DNA of 64,000 nt from the NCBI RefSeq assembly GCF_014202825.1, contig NZ_JACHHP010000003.1:394229-458228 (forward strand), written 5' to 3'. The translations under genes and the position numbers were made by a program. Each line of letters opens with the position of its first letter. Position 1 is the stretch's first letter. The notes beneath the pieces are model-generated. The model searched no databases. It was not told where the DNA came from and saw only the letters and a list, made by a program, of their open reading frames with translations. This document shows, in pieces, positions 18,598 to 30,667 of the stretch. This DNA comes from Chiayiivirga flava (GTDB taxonomy: Bacteria > Pseudomonadota > Gammaproteobacteria > Xanthomonadales > Xanthomonadaceae).

Positions 18598-19755
18598 ATG
18601 CGCCGCCCCGTTCTGCTGCGTGCGGCCATCGTGCTGGGACTGCTTGCGCTCATCGCCGCGTGCGGCGGTTCCAAGAAGGAAAACGTCGAGCCGCCGGCCG
18701 AACTCACCGAGTTTTCCCCCACCGTCGATGTCTCCGAGGTGTGGAGCCGCAGCATCGGCGACGGCGAGCGCCTGCTCAGCCTGCGCCAGCATCCGGTGGT
18801 GAGCGGCGGGCGCGTGTACGCCGCCGACGTGGAGCGGGGCGAGGTGGTCGCGCTCGACGCCGCCAACGGATCGGAACTGTGGAGCGTCGAAACGGAATTG
18901 CGCCTGTCCGGTGGCCCGGGCGTCGGCGAAGGCACGCTTGCGGTCGGCTCGCTCAAGGGCGACGTGATCGCGCTCAATCCGGACACCGGCAGCGAGCGCT
19001 GGCGCGCGAAGGTGTCCTCCGAAGTGATTTCGACGCCGGCGATCGCCAACGGCGTGGTCGTGGTGCGCTCCAACGATGGACGCGTGTTCGGTTACGCGGC
19101 GACTGACGGCGAGCGCCGCTGGGTCTACGACCGCGGCGTGCCGTCGCTGACGTTGCGCGGCAACGGCTCGCCGATGGCGGCCGACGGCGTCGTGTACCTG
19201 GGCTACGACAACGGCCAGGTGGTGGCGCTGCGCATCGAGGACGGCGTGCAGCTGTGGGAACAGACCGTCGCCGTCGGCGAAGGCCGCACCGAGCTCGACC
19301 GCATGGTCGACATCGACGGCGAGATGATCGTCGATTCGGGCGAGCTGTTCGCGGCCTCGTTCAACGGCCAGGTGCTCGGCATCGCGCTCGACGGCGGACG
19401 CCCGCTGTGGAACCGCGAAGTCTCCAGCTATGCCGGCCTCGCGCTCGGCGGCGAGAAGATCCTGCTCAGCGACCGCGACGGGACCGTCTGGGCACTCGAT
19501 CGCAGCACCGGCTCCGCGCTGTGGAAACAGGAAGCGCTGGCGCACCGCTGGCTCAGCACGCCGGCCATCCACGGCAACTACGCCGTGTTCGGCGACCTGG
19601 AAGGCTACCTGCACTGGATCTCGCTGGAGAACGGCGAACTCGCCGCCCGGCAGCGGCTCGACAAGGAACCGATTCGCGCCACGCCGCAGGTCGAAGGCGA
19701 CATGCTGTATGCGGTGTCGATCGAAGGGCAGCTGGGGGCGTTTCGCATCAACTGA
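18598..19755 (+). CDS. bamB: Outer membrane protein assembly factor BamB
   Basis: Lipoprotein of 385 residues and part of the BAM complex that inserts beta-barrel proteins. The signal peptide ends in the lipobox LIAAC. The rest is an eight-bladed beta-propeller with PQQ-like repeats, for example GRVYAADVERGEVVALDAAN, DVIALNPDTGSERWRAKV and TVWALDRSTGSALWKQE. It starts three bases after yfgM, so the two are probably translated together, and der follows after a 350-base spacer containing a repeat. Confidence 0.96.
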   Translation: MRRPVLLRAAIVLGLLALIAACGGSKKENVEPPAELTEFSPTVDVSEVWSRSIGDGERLLSLRQHPVVSGGRVYAADVERGEVVALDAANGSELWSVETELRLSGGPGVGEGTLAVGSLKGDVIALNPDTGSERWRAKVSSEVISTPAIANGVVVVRSNDGRVFGYAATDGERRWVYDRGVPSLTLRGNGSPMAADGVVYLGYDNGQVVALRIEDGVQLWEQTVAVGEGRTELDRMVDIDGEMIVDSGELFAASFNGQVLGIALDGGRPLWNREVSSYAGLALGGEKILLSDRDGTVWALDRSTGSALWKQEALAHRWLSTPAIHGNYAVFGDLEGYLHWISLENGELAARQRLDKEPIRATPQVEGDMLYAVSIEGQLGAFRIN

Positions 19756-19794
19756 CCTGGCGAGGGTGGGTGGCGCGGGTTGATGCGAGCAAGC

Positions 19795-19953
19795 GCCCCC
19801 TTCCGCCTGCCGGCACCTTCCCCCGCTGTGCGGGAGAAGGGTTCTTCGAACAAACTCGGATGTATCCCGATACGCGCCTCGTGTGCCGTTGCATGCAGCT
19901 GAGCGATCCTTCTCCCGCACAGCGGGGGAAGGTGCCGGCAGGCGGAAGGGGGC
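19795..19953. repeat. Paired-hairpin repeat, family B copy 2
   Basis: Two inverted 46-base arms, almost exact complements (GCCCCCTTCCGCCTGCCGGC at the left end), each with a CTTCTCCCGCACAGCGGGGG-type hairpin. It lies in the 350-base bamB-der spacer, where I see no gene or clear promoter besides it. Confidence 0.9.
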
Positions 19954-20105
19954 TTTCGAAGCCGCTCCCGCCCATCTCCCCGGCGACGCTGCGCACGCTC
20001 CCGCAGCCGCCCACCGCACGCCTGCGCTAGCATGCGCAGCACGCGCACCCGCATTCATCCCGTGCGCGCCACCGCGCTCGCTCATCGCTTTACCGAGGTT
20101 CAACC

Positions 20106-21512
20106 ATGCTGCCCCTGGTCGCGCTGGTCGGCCGACCCAACGTCGGCAAATCCACGCTCTTCAATGCACTCACGCGCACCCGGGACGCCCTGGTGCACAA
20201 CCAGCCCGGCGTCACGCGGGACCGCAACTACGGCGTGTGCCGCCGCATCGACGGCCGGCCGTTCGTGCTGGTCGATACCGGCGGCCTGAGCGGCGAGGAA
20301 GACGGCCTCGCCGGCCTCACCGCGCAGCAATCGCAGGCCGCGATCGACGAAGCCGACCTGATCCTGTTCGTCGTCGATGCCAAGGACGGCGCACTGCCGC
20401 AGGACGAAAACATCCTCGCCGGCCTGCGCCGCACCGGCAAGCCGGTGCTGCTGCTGCTCAACAAGATCGACGCCAGCGACGAACACGACGCACGCGCCGA
20501 TTTCGCCCGCTTCGGATTCGCCGACGTGCTGCCGCTGTCGGCGGCGCACCAGCGCGGCGTCGACACGCTGCTCGAGGTGATCGAGCGCGAACTCCCGGCC
20601 GCCGATCCCGCCGATAGCGCGCAGGTGCTCGAAGAAAAGGACCGCATGCGCCTTGCCATCGTCGGCAGGCCGAATGTCGGCAAGTCGACCCTGGTCAACC
20701 GCCTGCTCGGCGAAGAACGCGTCATCACGTCGGATGTCGCCGGCACCACGCGCGACTCGATCTCCATCGACATGGAGCGCGACGGCCGCAAGTACCGCCT
20801 CATCGACACCGCGGGCGTTCGGCGCAAATCGAAGGTCGAGGACGTGGTCGAGAAATTCAGCGTCATCAAGACGCTGCAGGCCATCGACGCGAGCCAGGTG
20901 GTGATCGTGCTGCTCGACGCCAGCGAAGGCGTGACCGATCAGGATGCGCACGTGCTCGGCCACGTGCTCGATGCCGGCCGCGCGCTGGTCGTGGGCGTCA
21001 ACAAGTGGGACGACCTCACGCCCTACCAGCGCGAACAGATGAAGGTGCAGCTCGACCGCCGCCTCGCGTTCGTGACGTTCGCGCCGCAGCTGATGATTTC
21101 GGCCAAGCACGGCTCCGGGTTGAAGGAACTGCTCAAGGCGGTGAATGTGGCGTACCGCTCGGCCACGCGCGTGTTCAGCACGTCCGAGCTCACGCGTGCG
21201 CTGGAGATCGCGGTGACGTCGCACCAGCCGCCGATCGTGCGCAACGCCGCGGCGAAGCTGCGGTTCGCGCACCCGGGCGGCAGCAATCCGCCCACCATCA
21301 TCATCCACGGCACGCGCGTCAAATCGCTGCCGGACAGTTACAGGCGTTATCTCGAGAATTTCTTCCGCCAGCGCTTCAAACTCGTCGGCACGCCGCTGCA
21401 GCTCGAATTCCGGCAGGGCGAGAATCCGTACGCGGACAAGGTGAACACGCTCACCGAAGCGCAGCAGAAAAAGCGCATGCGTCTGATGCGGCACGTCAAG
21501 AAGCAGCAATGA
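20106..21512 (+). CDS. der: Ribosome biogenesis GTPase Der (EngA)
   Basis: Essential double GTPase of 468 residues that acts in 50S subunit maturation. Two G domains are clear: the first P-loop [12 protein letters not shown] at 10-21 with DTGG, and the second [12 protein letters not shown] near residue 186 with DTAG and NKWD. The KH-like C-terminal domain (about 355-440) includes [19 protein letters not shown]. The stop overlaps the next ATG by four bases, linking this housekeeping gene to the molybdenum-cofactor genes. Confidence 0.97.
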   Translation: MLPLVALVGRPNVGKSTLFNALTRTRDALVHNQPGVTRDRNYGVCRRIDGRPFVLVDTGGLSGEEDGLAGLTAQQSQAAIDEADLILFVVDAKDGALPQDENILAGLRRTGKPVLLLLNKIDASDEHDARADFARFGFADVLPLSAAHQRGVDTLLEVIERELPAADPADSAQVLEEKDRMRLAIVGRPNVGKSTLVNRLLGEERVITSDVAGTTRDSISIDMERDGRKYRLIDTAGVRRKSKVEDVVEKFSVIKTLQAIDASQVVIVLLDASEGVTDQDAHVLGHVLDAGRALVVGVNKWDDLTPYQREQMKVQLDRRLAFVTFAPQLMISAKHGSGLKELLKAVNVAYRSATRVFSTSELTRALEIAVTSHQPPIVRNAAAKLRFAHPGGSNPPTIIIHGTRVKSLPDSYRRYLENFFRQRFKLVGTPLQLEFRQGENPYADKVNTLTEAQQKKRMRLMRHVKKQQ

Positions 21513-22129
21513 GCGTCCCCGGCATCGCGGTCGGCATCCTCGCGGGCGGCGAGGGTACGCGGTTCGGCGGGGTCGACAAGGGCTGGATCGAGCGCGACGG
21601 GCGGGCGCAGATCGAGCATGTGCTGCAGGCGGTGGCCGCGAACAGCGCGGCGCTGGTGGATGCGGGATTCCCGGCGATCGCCCTGGTGATGGTCAGCGCC
21701 AACCGCAACCTCGAACGCTATGCCGCGGCGCTCGACGGTGCGGGTGATGCGTCGGCGGTGGTGCCCGATCGCTGGCCCGATTACCCCGGCCCGATGGCCG
21801 GCATCGCGAGCCTGCTCTCGCGCCTGGACCGCAGCGAGCGCCTGCTGACCGTGCCGATCGACCATGCCGACCTGCCGCACGATTACGCGCTGCGCATGCT
21901 CTCGTCCGGCACCTCGGCCGACGATTTCGTGGTGGCCAGCGACGGCGACGGCGTGCAGCCGATGTTCGCGCTGTATCCGGGCGCCCTGGGCGCGGTCTTC
22001 GTCGCCGCCTTCGAGGCCGGGGAACGCTCGGTCAATCGCTGGCAGCGCGTCCACATGCCGCGCCTGTGCCATTTCGCCGGACACCGTTTCGGCAACCTCA
22101 ACGCGCCGACCGATCTCCCGCCCGCATGA
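21509..22129 (+). CDS. mobA: Molybdenum cofactor guanylyltransferase MobA-like
   Basis: Nucleotidyltransferase of 206 residues with the family start [18 protein letters not shown] (about 9-26), the NTP-binding loop and the DKG lysine. [12 protein letters not shown] and [13 protein letters not shown] match the GPLAG and PCD blocks of MobA, although the usual C/D contact is changed. MobA turns molybdopterin into the guanine-dinucleotide form used by DMSO-reductase-type enzymes. The frame is open upstream inside der, but the ATG at 21509 overlapping the der stop gives the right N-terminus. It ends in ATGA with moeA. A related nucleotidyltransferase role is possible. Confidence 0.83.
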   Translation: MSVPGIAVGILAGGEGTRFGGVDKGWIERDGRAQIEHVLQAVAANSAALVDAGFPAIALVMVSANRNLERYAAALDGAGDASAVVPDRWPDYPGPMAGIASLLSRLDRSERLLTVPIDHADLPHDYALRMLSSGTSADDFVVASDGDGVQPMFALYPGALGAVFVAAFEAGERSVNRWQRVHMPRLCHFAGHRFGNLNAPTDLPPA

Positions 22130-23358
22130 GCCATCTCGCCCGCATCGCCTTCGATGAAGCCGCCGCCATCCTGCGGTGCCTCGGCACCGAGCGACGCCTG
22201 CCCGCGACGATGCTGCCGCTGGCGCAGACGCGCGGCATGGTGCTGGCCGGCGCGATCGATGCGCCGATCGACCTGCCGTCGTTCGCCAACTCCGCGATGG
22301 ACGGCTACGCCTACCGCGCCGCCGACGTGTCGGGCGACGCGCCGCGCGCGCTGCGCGTGGTCGACACCCAGTTCGCCGGCGCCGCGCTGCAGCGCGCGGT
22401 GGGCGAGGGCGAATGCATCGCCATCATGACCGGCGGCGTGCTGCCCGAGGGCGCCGACACCGTCGCGATCCGCGAGAACGTCGTGCGCGACGGCGACACC
22501 GCACGCATTCCGGGCGGGCTCGCGCGCGGCACGAACGTGCGCGACGCCGGCAGCGATTGCCGCGTCGGCGCGCGCGTGGGAACAGCCGGCACCACCGTCA
22601 CGCCGGCGCTGATCGGCCTGCTCGCCGCGCTCGGCTTCACCACGATTCCGGTCTACCAGCGCCCGTCGGTCGCGGTGTTCAGCACCGGCGACGAACTCAA
22701 GCCGCCCGGCACGCCCCTCGCGCCGGGCGAGATCTACGACAGCAACCGCGCCCTGCTGCAGGCCGCACTCGCCGAGCAGGGCATCGCCACGCTGGCGTGG
22801 CCGGCGCTGCCGGACGATCCGGTCCGCATGCTCACCGCACTGCGCGACGCGGCCGAGGCCTACGACGTGGTCATCACCTGCGGCGGCGTGTCGGCCGGCG
22901 ACAAGGACCTGCTGCCCGGCCTCGTCGCCGAGCACGGCCGCATCCACTTCTGGCGCGTGCGCATGCGGCCCGGCATGCCGGTGCTGTGCGGCGAACTCGG
23001 CCGCGCGCTGTACCTCGGCCTGCCCGGCAACCCGGTGTCGGTGCTGGCGAATTTCCACGCGCTGGTCACGCCGCTGCTCGACGCGATGCAAGGCCGCGAG
23101 GACGGCGTCGCACCGCTGCACGCCAGGCTCGCCGATCCGCTCAGCAAACGCCACGACCGCCTCGAGTTCCGCCGCGCGCTGCTGTGGTGCGACGCGGACG
23201 GCCAGCTGCGCACCCGCGCGCACCCGGCGACGGGCTCGCACCAGCAATCGGGAGCGGCCGAGTCGAATGCGCTGCTGCGCATCGAGGCCGACGCGACCGT
23301 TCTGCCGGCCGGTGCGAGCGTGCCGGTGTATCCGTACGCCCCGATCCGTCCCGGCTGA
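22126..23358 (+). CDS. moeA: Molybdopterin molybdenumtransferase
   Basis: MoeA of 410 residues inserts molybdate into adenylated molybdopterin. The N-terminal part has NSAMDGYAYRA near residue 55, and the central MoCF domain has TGDEL, YDSNR and the signature TCGGVSAGDKDLL near 250. The C-terminal beta domain follows. The start overlaps the mobA stop by four bases, and a longer upstream frame is rejected for that reason. The rhodanese-MoeB gene begins four bases after the stop, so four consecutive genes from der are coupled. Confidence 0.95.
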   Translation: MSHLARIAFDEAAAILRCLGTERRLPATMLPLAQTRGMVLAGAIDAPIDLPSFANSAMDGYAYRAADVSGDAPRALRVVDTQFAGAALQRAVGEGECIAIMTGGVLPEGADTVAIRENVVRDGDTARIPGGLARGTNVRDAGSDCRVGARVGTAGTTVTPALIGLLAALGFTTIPVYQRPSVAVFSTGDELKPPGTPLAPGEIYDSNRALLQAALAEQGIATLAWPALPDDPVRMLTALRDAAEAYDVVITCGGVSAGDKDLLPGLVAEHGRIHFWRVRMRPGMPVLCGELGRALYLGLPGNPVSVLANFHALVTPLLDAMQGREDGVAPLHARLADPLSKRHDRLEFRRALLWCDADGQLRTRAHPATGSHQQSGAAESNALLRIEADATVLPAGASVPVYPYAPIRPG

Positions 23359-23362
23359 CGCC

Positions 23363-24496
23363 ATGCGCGACACCGCAGCCATCGAGCAGCTCACCCCGCG
23401 CGACGCTTTCGAGCGCGTGCGCGAGGGCGCGCGCCTCATCGACGTGCGCGAAGACGACGAACGCGCGGCCGGTGTCGCCCAGGGCGCGGACGGCGTTCCG
23501 CTCGCGCGCCTGCTCGAACGCCCGCAGGCGTTCGCGCCGCTACCGCACGCGCCGCTGCTGCTCATCTGCGCGAGCGGCGCGCGCTCGCTGCGTGCCGCGC
23601 AGGCGCTGGCCGCGAGCGGCTATGCGCGCGTCGCGTCGGTGGCCGGCGGCACGCAGCGCTGGCTCGCCGAGGGGCTGCCGATGGCCTCGCCGGTCGATGC
23701 CGATTTCCTCGAACGATACTCGCGCCATCTGCTGCTGCCGCAGGTCGGGTTTGCCGGGCAACGGCGCCTCGAAGCGTCGCGTGTGCTGCTCGTCGGCGCC
23801 GGCGGGCTCGGGTCGCCGGTGGCGTTCTACCTCGCCGCCGCCGGCGTCGGCACGCTGCGCATCTCCGACGACGACCACGTCGACCGCAGCAACCTGCAGC
23901 GCCAGATCCTGCACACCGAAGCGCGCGTCGGCGTGGCGAAAGTCGCCTCGGCGCAGCGCGCGCTCAACGCGCTGAACCCGCGGGTGCGCATCGAGGCGGT
24001 GCCCGACCGCGTGACCTCGGCCAACATCGATGCGTTGCTCGCCGATGCGGACGTCGCGATCGACGGCAGCGACAGCTTTGCCGTGCGTTACCTGCTATCG
24101 GATGCCTGCGTGAAGCACGCGAAACCGCTGGTCTACGGCGCGGTGCAGCGCTTCGACGGCCAGGTCAGCGTGTTCGACGCCGGCCGCCGCCGCGGCGCGG
24201 CCCCGTGTTACCGCTGCCTGTTTCCGCAGCCGCCGCGGCCCGAGGACGCGCCCAATTGCGCCGAGGCGGGCGTGCTCGGCGTCTTGCCCGGCATCGTCGG
24301 CCTGCTGCAGGCGAACGAGGCGATCAAGCTGCTGCTCGGCATCGGCGATTCGCTGGACGGGCGGCTGTTGAGCTTCGATGCGCTGGCGACGACATTCCGC
24401 GAAACGCGTCTGCGCGCCGATCCGGATTGCCCGGTCTGCGCACCCGGGCGCGAATTTCCCGGCTACATCGACTACGGCGCGTTCTGCCGCGCCTGA
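23363..24496 (+). CDS. moeB: Rhodanese-MoeB fusion (molybdopterin-synthase adenylyltransferase, ThiF/E1 family)
   Basis: Protein of 377 residues with two domains. Residues 1-110 are a rhodanese domain, with LIDVREDDE near 25 and the persulfide loop CASGARS near 70. Residues 120-377 are an E1-like adenylating domain: ATP loop GAGGLGSP, DDDHVDRSNLQRQ, and zinc cysteines in CYRC and CPVC. MoeB adenylates the C-terminus of MoaD so that sulfur can be added for molybdopterin. The rhodanese part could supply or relay sulfur, but most fusions (for example MOCS3) carry it at the C-terminus. ThiF-like use in thiamine synthesis is the alternative. Confidence 0.88.
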   Translation: MRDTAAIEQLTPRDAFERVREGARLIDVREDDERAAGVAQGADGVPLARLLERPQAFAPLPHAPLLLICASGARSLRAAQALAASGYARVASVAGGTQRWLAEGLPMASPVDADFLERYSRHLLLPQVGFAGQRRLEASRVLLVGAGGLGSPVAFYLAAAGVGTLRISDDDHVDRSNLQRQILHTEARVGVAKVASAQRALNALNPRVRIEAVPDRVTSANIDALLADADVAIDGSDSFAVRYLLSDACVKHAKPLVYGAVQRFDGQVSVFDAGRRRGAAPCYRCLFPQPPRPEDAPNCAEAGVLGVLPGIVGLLQANEAIKLLLGIGDSLDGRLLSFDALATTFRETRLRADPDCPVCAPGREFPGYIDYGAFCRA

Positions 24497-24530
24497 TTGC
24501 AGGCCGCATCGCTCGATGATCCCGCGCCGG

Positions 24531-24746
24531 AAGCCCCTTTCCCTCCGGGAGAGGGGTTGGGGTGAGGGTTCGGCAAAGCCTCGAGGCTGGACTGCGCCGC
24601 GACATCGGCCAGCATGTGGAACGCTCTCGCACCGGTCTGCCGAAATCCGCAACACCATTTATCGACAGAGTCCGTCCTGCCACGGTTCGCTTCGATCGGA
24701 CCCTCATCCGGCGCTGCGCGCCACCTTCTCCCGGAGGGAGAAGGGC
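24531..24746. repeat. Paired-hairpin repeat, family B copy 3
   Basis: A left arm with CCCTCCGGGAGAGGGG and a right arm with CTTCTCCCGGAGGGAGAAGG enclose about 125 bases. It fills the convergent spacer between moeB and the DUF1244 gene. Confidence 0.85.
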
Positions 24747-24782
24747 AAGCGTGCTGCGCTTCGTCGATACGACACAGAAACC

Positions 24783-25082
24783 CTATCCGTGCGCCTTCTG
24801 CGCCGCCTCGAACGCCGCCAGCTGCTCCGGCGTCGCATCCCGCTGATGCTTCGCCTTCCACTGCGCGAACGGCTCGCCGTACACATGCTCCCGCGCCGCC
24901 TCCTTGTCGACGGGCGTGCCCGCAGCCTCCGCCGCTTCCTGATACCAGTTCGACAGGCAGTTCCTGCAGAACCCCGCCAGGATCATCAGATCGATGTTCT
25001 GCACATCGCTGCGTTCACGCAGGTGCTGCAGCAGGCGGCGGAACGCGGCGGCTTCGAGTTCGGTGGTGTTCGGCGTGGTCAT
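24783..25082 (-). CDS. DUF1244-family protein
   Basis: Small soluble protein of 99 residues, all helical by appearance. The conserved core DLMILAGFCRNCLSNWYQEA with the FCRNC cysteine pair and YGEPFAQWKAKHQ is the DUF1244 signature. The family is widespread in alpha- and gammaproteobacteria, and its function is not established. The frame continues upstream to 25115, but MTTPNTTELEAAAF at 25082 is the natural start. It is divergent from folD (53 bases between starts) and converges on moeB across a repeat element. Confidence 0.85.
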   Translation of the reverse strand: MTTPNTTELEAAAFRRLLQHLRERSDVQNIDLMILAGFCRNCLSNWYQEAAEAAGTPVDKEAAREHVYGEPFAQWKAKHQRDATPEQLAAFEAAQKAHG

Positions 25083-25099
25083 GCTGTCGTCGCATCGGC

Positions 25100-25105
25100 G
25101 ATAAT
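25100..25105 (+). promoter_or_regulatory. Likely -10 box of folD
   Basis: GATAAT lies 30 bases before the folD ATG in the short divergent spacer shared with the DUF1244 gene. No clear -35. Confidence 0.45.
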
Positions 25106-25135
25106 TGCCGGTCACTGTAACGAACGGAACCGCTG

Positions 25136-25999
25136 ATGTCCGCCCGGATCCTGGACGGCAAGGCCATCGCCGACGATCTCCTCGATCACCTGCGCGTGCA
25201 GGTGCGCGCGCGCGAAGCCGCGGGCCGCGCCGTGCCCGGGCTGGCCGTGGTGCTGGTGGGCGACGACGCCGCGTCCGCGGTGTACGTGCGCAACAAACGT
25301 CGCGCGGTCGAGCGCGTCGGCTTCCGCAGCTTCGATCACGACCTGCCCGCGGACACCCCGCAGGCCGACCTGTGTGCGCTGATCGACCGCCTCAACGCCG
25401 ATCCCACCGTGCACGGCATCCTCGTGCAACTGCCGCTGCCGCCGCACATGGACGCGCAGATGCTGCTCGACCGCATCCATCCGGACAAGGACGTGGACGG
25501 CTTCCATCCGGCCAACGTCGGGCGCCTTGCGCTGCGCCAGCTCGGGCTGCGTCCCTGCACGCCGAAGGGGATCATCACGCTGCTGGCGCATACCGATCGG
25601 CCCGTGCGCGGCACGCAGGCGGTGGTGGTGGGCGTGTCGAACCATGTCGGTCGGCCGATGGCGCTGGAATTGCTGATCGCCGGTTGCACCACGACGAGCT
25701 GCCACAAGTTCACGCCGCGCGAGACGCTGCAGCGGCATGTGGGCGAGGCGGATATCGTCGTGGTGGCCGTGGGTCGGCCGGGTGTGGTGCCGGGCGAGTG
25801 GGTGAAACCGGGCGCGGTGGTGATCGATGTCGGCATCAACCGGCTGGCGGACGGCTCGCTGGTGGGCGACATCGGCTTCGATGCGGCGCGTGCGCGGGCC
25901 TCGTGGATCACGCCGGTGCCGGGCGGGGTCGGGCCGATGACGGTGGCGACGCTGATGCAGAACACGGTGGAGGCGGCGGCGATCGCGGATTCGCGCTGA
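25136..25999 (+). CDS. folD: Bifunctional methylene-THF dehydrogenase / methenyl-THF cyclohydrolase
   Basis: FolD of 287 residues interconverts methylene-, methenyl- and formyl-tetrahydrofolate for purine, methionine and formyl-methionine supply. The catalytic lysine lies in [10 protein letters not shown] (residues 41-50), and the signature [12 protein letters not shown] is near 100. The NADP domain has [13 protein letters not shown] and the C-terminal [17 protein letters not shown]. It lies 36 bases after GATAAT, a likely -10. guaB follows across a 233-base spacer holding a REPIN-like element, so the folate and purine genes neighbour each other. Confidence 0.97.
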   Translation: MSARILDGKAIADDLLDHLRVQVRAREAAGRAVPGLAVVLVGDDAASAVYVRNKRRAVERVGFRSFDHDLPADTPQADLCALIDRLNADPTVHGILVQLPLPPHMDAQMLLDRIHPDKDVDGFHPANVGRLALRQLGLRPCTPKGIITLLAHTDRPVRGTQAVVVGVSNHVGRPMALELLIAGCTTTSCHKFTPRETLQRHVGEADIVVVAVGRPGVVPGEWVKPGAVVIDVGINRLADGSLVGDIGFDAARARASWITPVPGGVGPMTVATLMQNTVEAAAIADSR

Positions 26000-26021
26000 A
26001 ACGCGCCGACTCCACATCTTC

Positions 26022-26127
26022 CGTCGTCCCGGCGAAAGCCGGGACCCAGTGACGTCCGCGTTCCGTCGGGCGCCGTCGAGGACACGCAGAGCAACGCCAC
26101 TGGGTCCCGGCTTTCGCCGGGACGACG
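26022..26127. repeat. REPIN-like paired hairpin, family A copy 3
   Basis: Two near-perfect arms with core CCCGGCGAAAGCCGGG (GAAA tetraloop) enclose a 50-base unrelated centre. It lies between folD and the guaB promoter. Confidence 0.92.
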
Positions 26128-26157
26128 GGTGAAAGAGTGGCGTCGACGCAAGCTTGA

Positions 26158-27690
<1,533 letters not shown>

Positions 27691-27717
27691 ACCCTGTCAG
27701 CAAATAAACCATTACCC

Positions 27718-27818
27718 CGTCGTCCCGGCGAAAGCCGGGACCCAGCGACGTTCGCTCTTCGCTCGACCGGTCGAAGCAAGGCCAACGTCACTGGGTCCCG
27801 GCTTTCGCCGGGACGACG
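27718..27818. repeat. REPIN-like paired hairpin, family A copy 4
   Basis: Two near-perfect arms with core CCCGGCGAAAGCCGGG, filling most of the 175-base spacer between guaB and guaA, which are normally co-transcribed. The centre is unrelated to that of copy 3 although the arms are the same. Confidence 0.92.
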
Positions 27819-27865
27819 GGATATTGTTATCCAGTTCGTACATTCCACTCGACGCTCGGCACCCC

Positions 27866-29434
<1,569 letters not shown>

Positions 29435-29537
29435 GCGCGCCGCGCGTGCCCGGCAGGCGACACGGGTCCCTGCACGGGTGATCGTCCGCTGCGACCCGCA
29501 CCGTGCGGCCGCCGCCGAAAGGCCGGTCGCGCAACGA

Positions 29538-29564
29538 AAAAGGCCGCGCGATGCGCGGCCTTTT
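29538..29564. terminator. Bidirectional terminator between guaA and tsf
   Basis: A 12-bp perfect stem AAAAGGCCGCGC / GCGCGGCCTTTT with loop GAT serves both convergent genes, with T-runs on both strands. Confidence 0.9.
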
Positions 29565-29590
29565 CGCGGCACGAAACCGGCGCGGGCGGC

Positions 29591-30463
29591 TTACGCCAGA
29601 CCCGCCTGCTTCATCACCTCGGCGGCGTAGTCCTCGACGACCTTCTCGATGCCTTCGCCGACCGCGAGGCGCGAGAACGACACCACCTCGGCGCCGGCGG
29701 ACTTGAGCACGGCCTCGACGGTCTTGTCGGTGTCGAGCGCGTACGGCTGGCCGTAGAGCGTGACGTCGTTGACGATCTTCGCCATCTTGCCGCTGATGAT
29801 CTTCTCGAGGATGTCGGCGGGCTTGGCGCGATCCTTGTCGGTCATCTTGGCGAGCTCGATTTCCTTTTCCTTGGCGAGGAAGTCGGCCGGCACGTCGGAC
29901 GCCTTGTTGTGCGGCGGGTTCATCGCCGCCACGTGCATCGCGATGCCCTTGGCAAGGTCCGGCGTGCCGCCCTTGAGGTTCACCAGCACGCCGATGCGGC
30001 CACCGTGGATGTAGGCGCCCACGTTGTCGCCCGACACGCGCGCCACGCGGCGCACCTGCACGTTTTCGCCGACCTTCGCGACCAGCGCCTGGCGCGCTTC
30101 GTCGACGGTGCCGTTGCCGAGCGGGGCGGCCTTCAGCGCCTCGGCGTCGGTGGCGCCGCTCTTGAGCGCGGCCTGCGCGACGGCATCGGCAAAGCCGAGG
30201 AAGTTCTCGTCCTTGGCGACGAAATCGGTTTCGGAGTTGACTTCCACCAGCACGGCATTGCCGCCGTCCTGCGCCGTCACGATGCGGCCTTCGGCGGCCA
30301 CGCGGTCGGACTTCTTGTCGGCTTTCGCGAGACCGGTCTTGCGCAGGTGTTCCATTGCGCCGTCGATGTCGCCGTTGAGTTCGGTGAGTGCCTTCTTGCA
30401 CTCCATCATGCCGGCGCCGGAGCGCTCGCGCAGTTCCTTGACCAGGGCGGCGGTGATTTCCAT
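29591..30463 (-). CDS. tsf: Elongation factor Ts
   Basis: EF-Ts of 290 residues recycles EF-Tu by exchanging GDP for GTP. The N-terminal UBA-like part contains [17 protein letters not shown], and the Tu-contact motif [13 protein letters not shown] is at about 77-89. The frame extends upstream to 30565 without support; [11 protein letters not shown] at 30463 is the conserved start. It is downstream of rpsB on the same strand (rpsB-tsf operon), with a 204-base spacer that contains a perfect 10-bp hairpin. A strong terminator follows. Confidence 0.97.
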   Translation of the reverse strand: MEITAALVKELRERSGAGMMECKKALTELNGDIDGAMEHLRKTGLAKADKKSDRVAAEGRIVTAQDGGNAVLVEVNSETDFVAKDENFLGFADAVAQAALKSGATDAEALKAAPLGNGTVDEARQALVAKVGENVQVRRVARVSGDNVGAYIHGGRIGVLVNLKGGTPDLAKGIAMHVAAMNPPHNKASDVPADFLAKEKEIELAKMTDKDRAKPADILEKIISGKMAKIVNDVTLYGQPYALDTDKTVEAVLKSAGAEVVSFSRLAVGEGIEKVVEDYAAEVMKQAGLA

Positions 30464-30630
30464 GGTGTCCTCGATCCTTGCATGCTGCGGCCACGCGCGA
30501 TGGCGCAGGGCGGGCAGCGGGGTGAACGGAAGTCGTATCAATGCGGCGCCGGGCCGGGAATTCAACCGGTCGGCGTTGCGGTGGCGGTGGAGCTGCGCCG
30601 CGGACGTGGGACCGCGGCGCGTTTCGCGGT

Positions 30631-30653
30631 CGCCGCGCGATGATCGCGCGGCG
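30631..30653 (-). other. Hairpin between rpsB and tsf
   Basis: A perfect 10-bp stem CGCCGCGCGA / TCGCGCGGCG with loop TGA, 14 bases after the rpsB stop and without a T-run. It could lower read-through into tsf or stabilise the rpsB part of the mRNA. Confidence 0.55.
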
Positions 30654-30667
30654 ATGCGAACGTGGTG

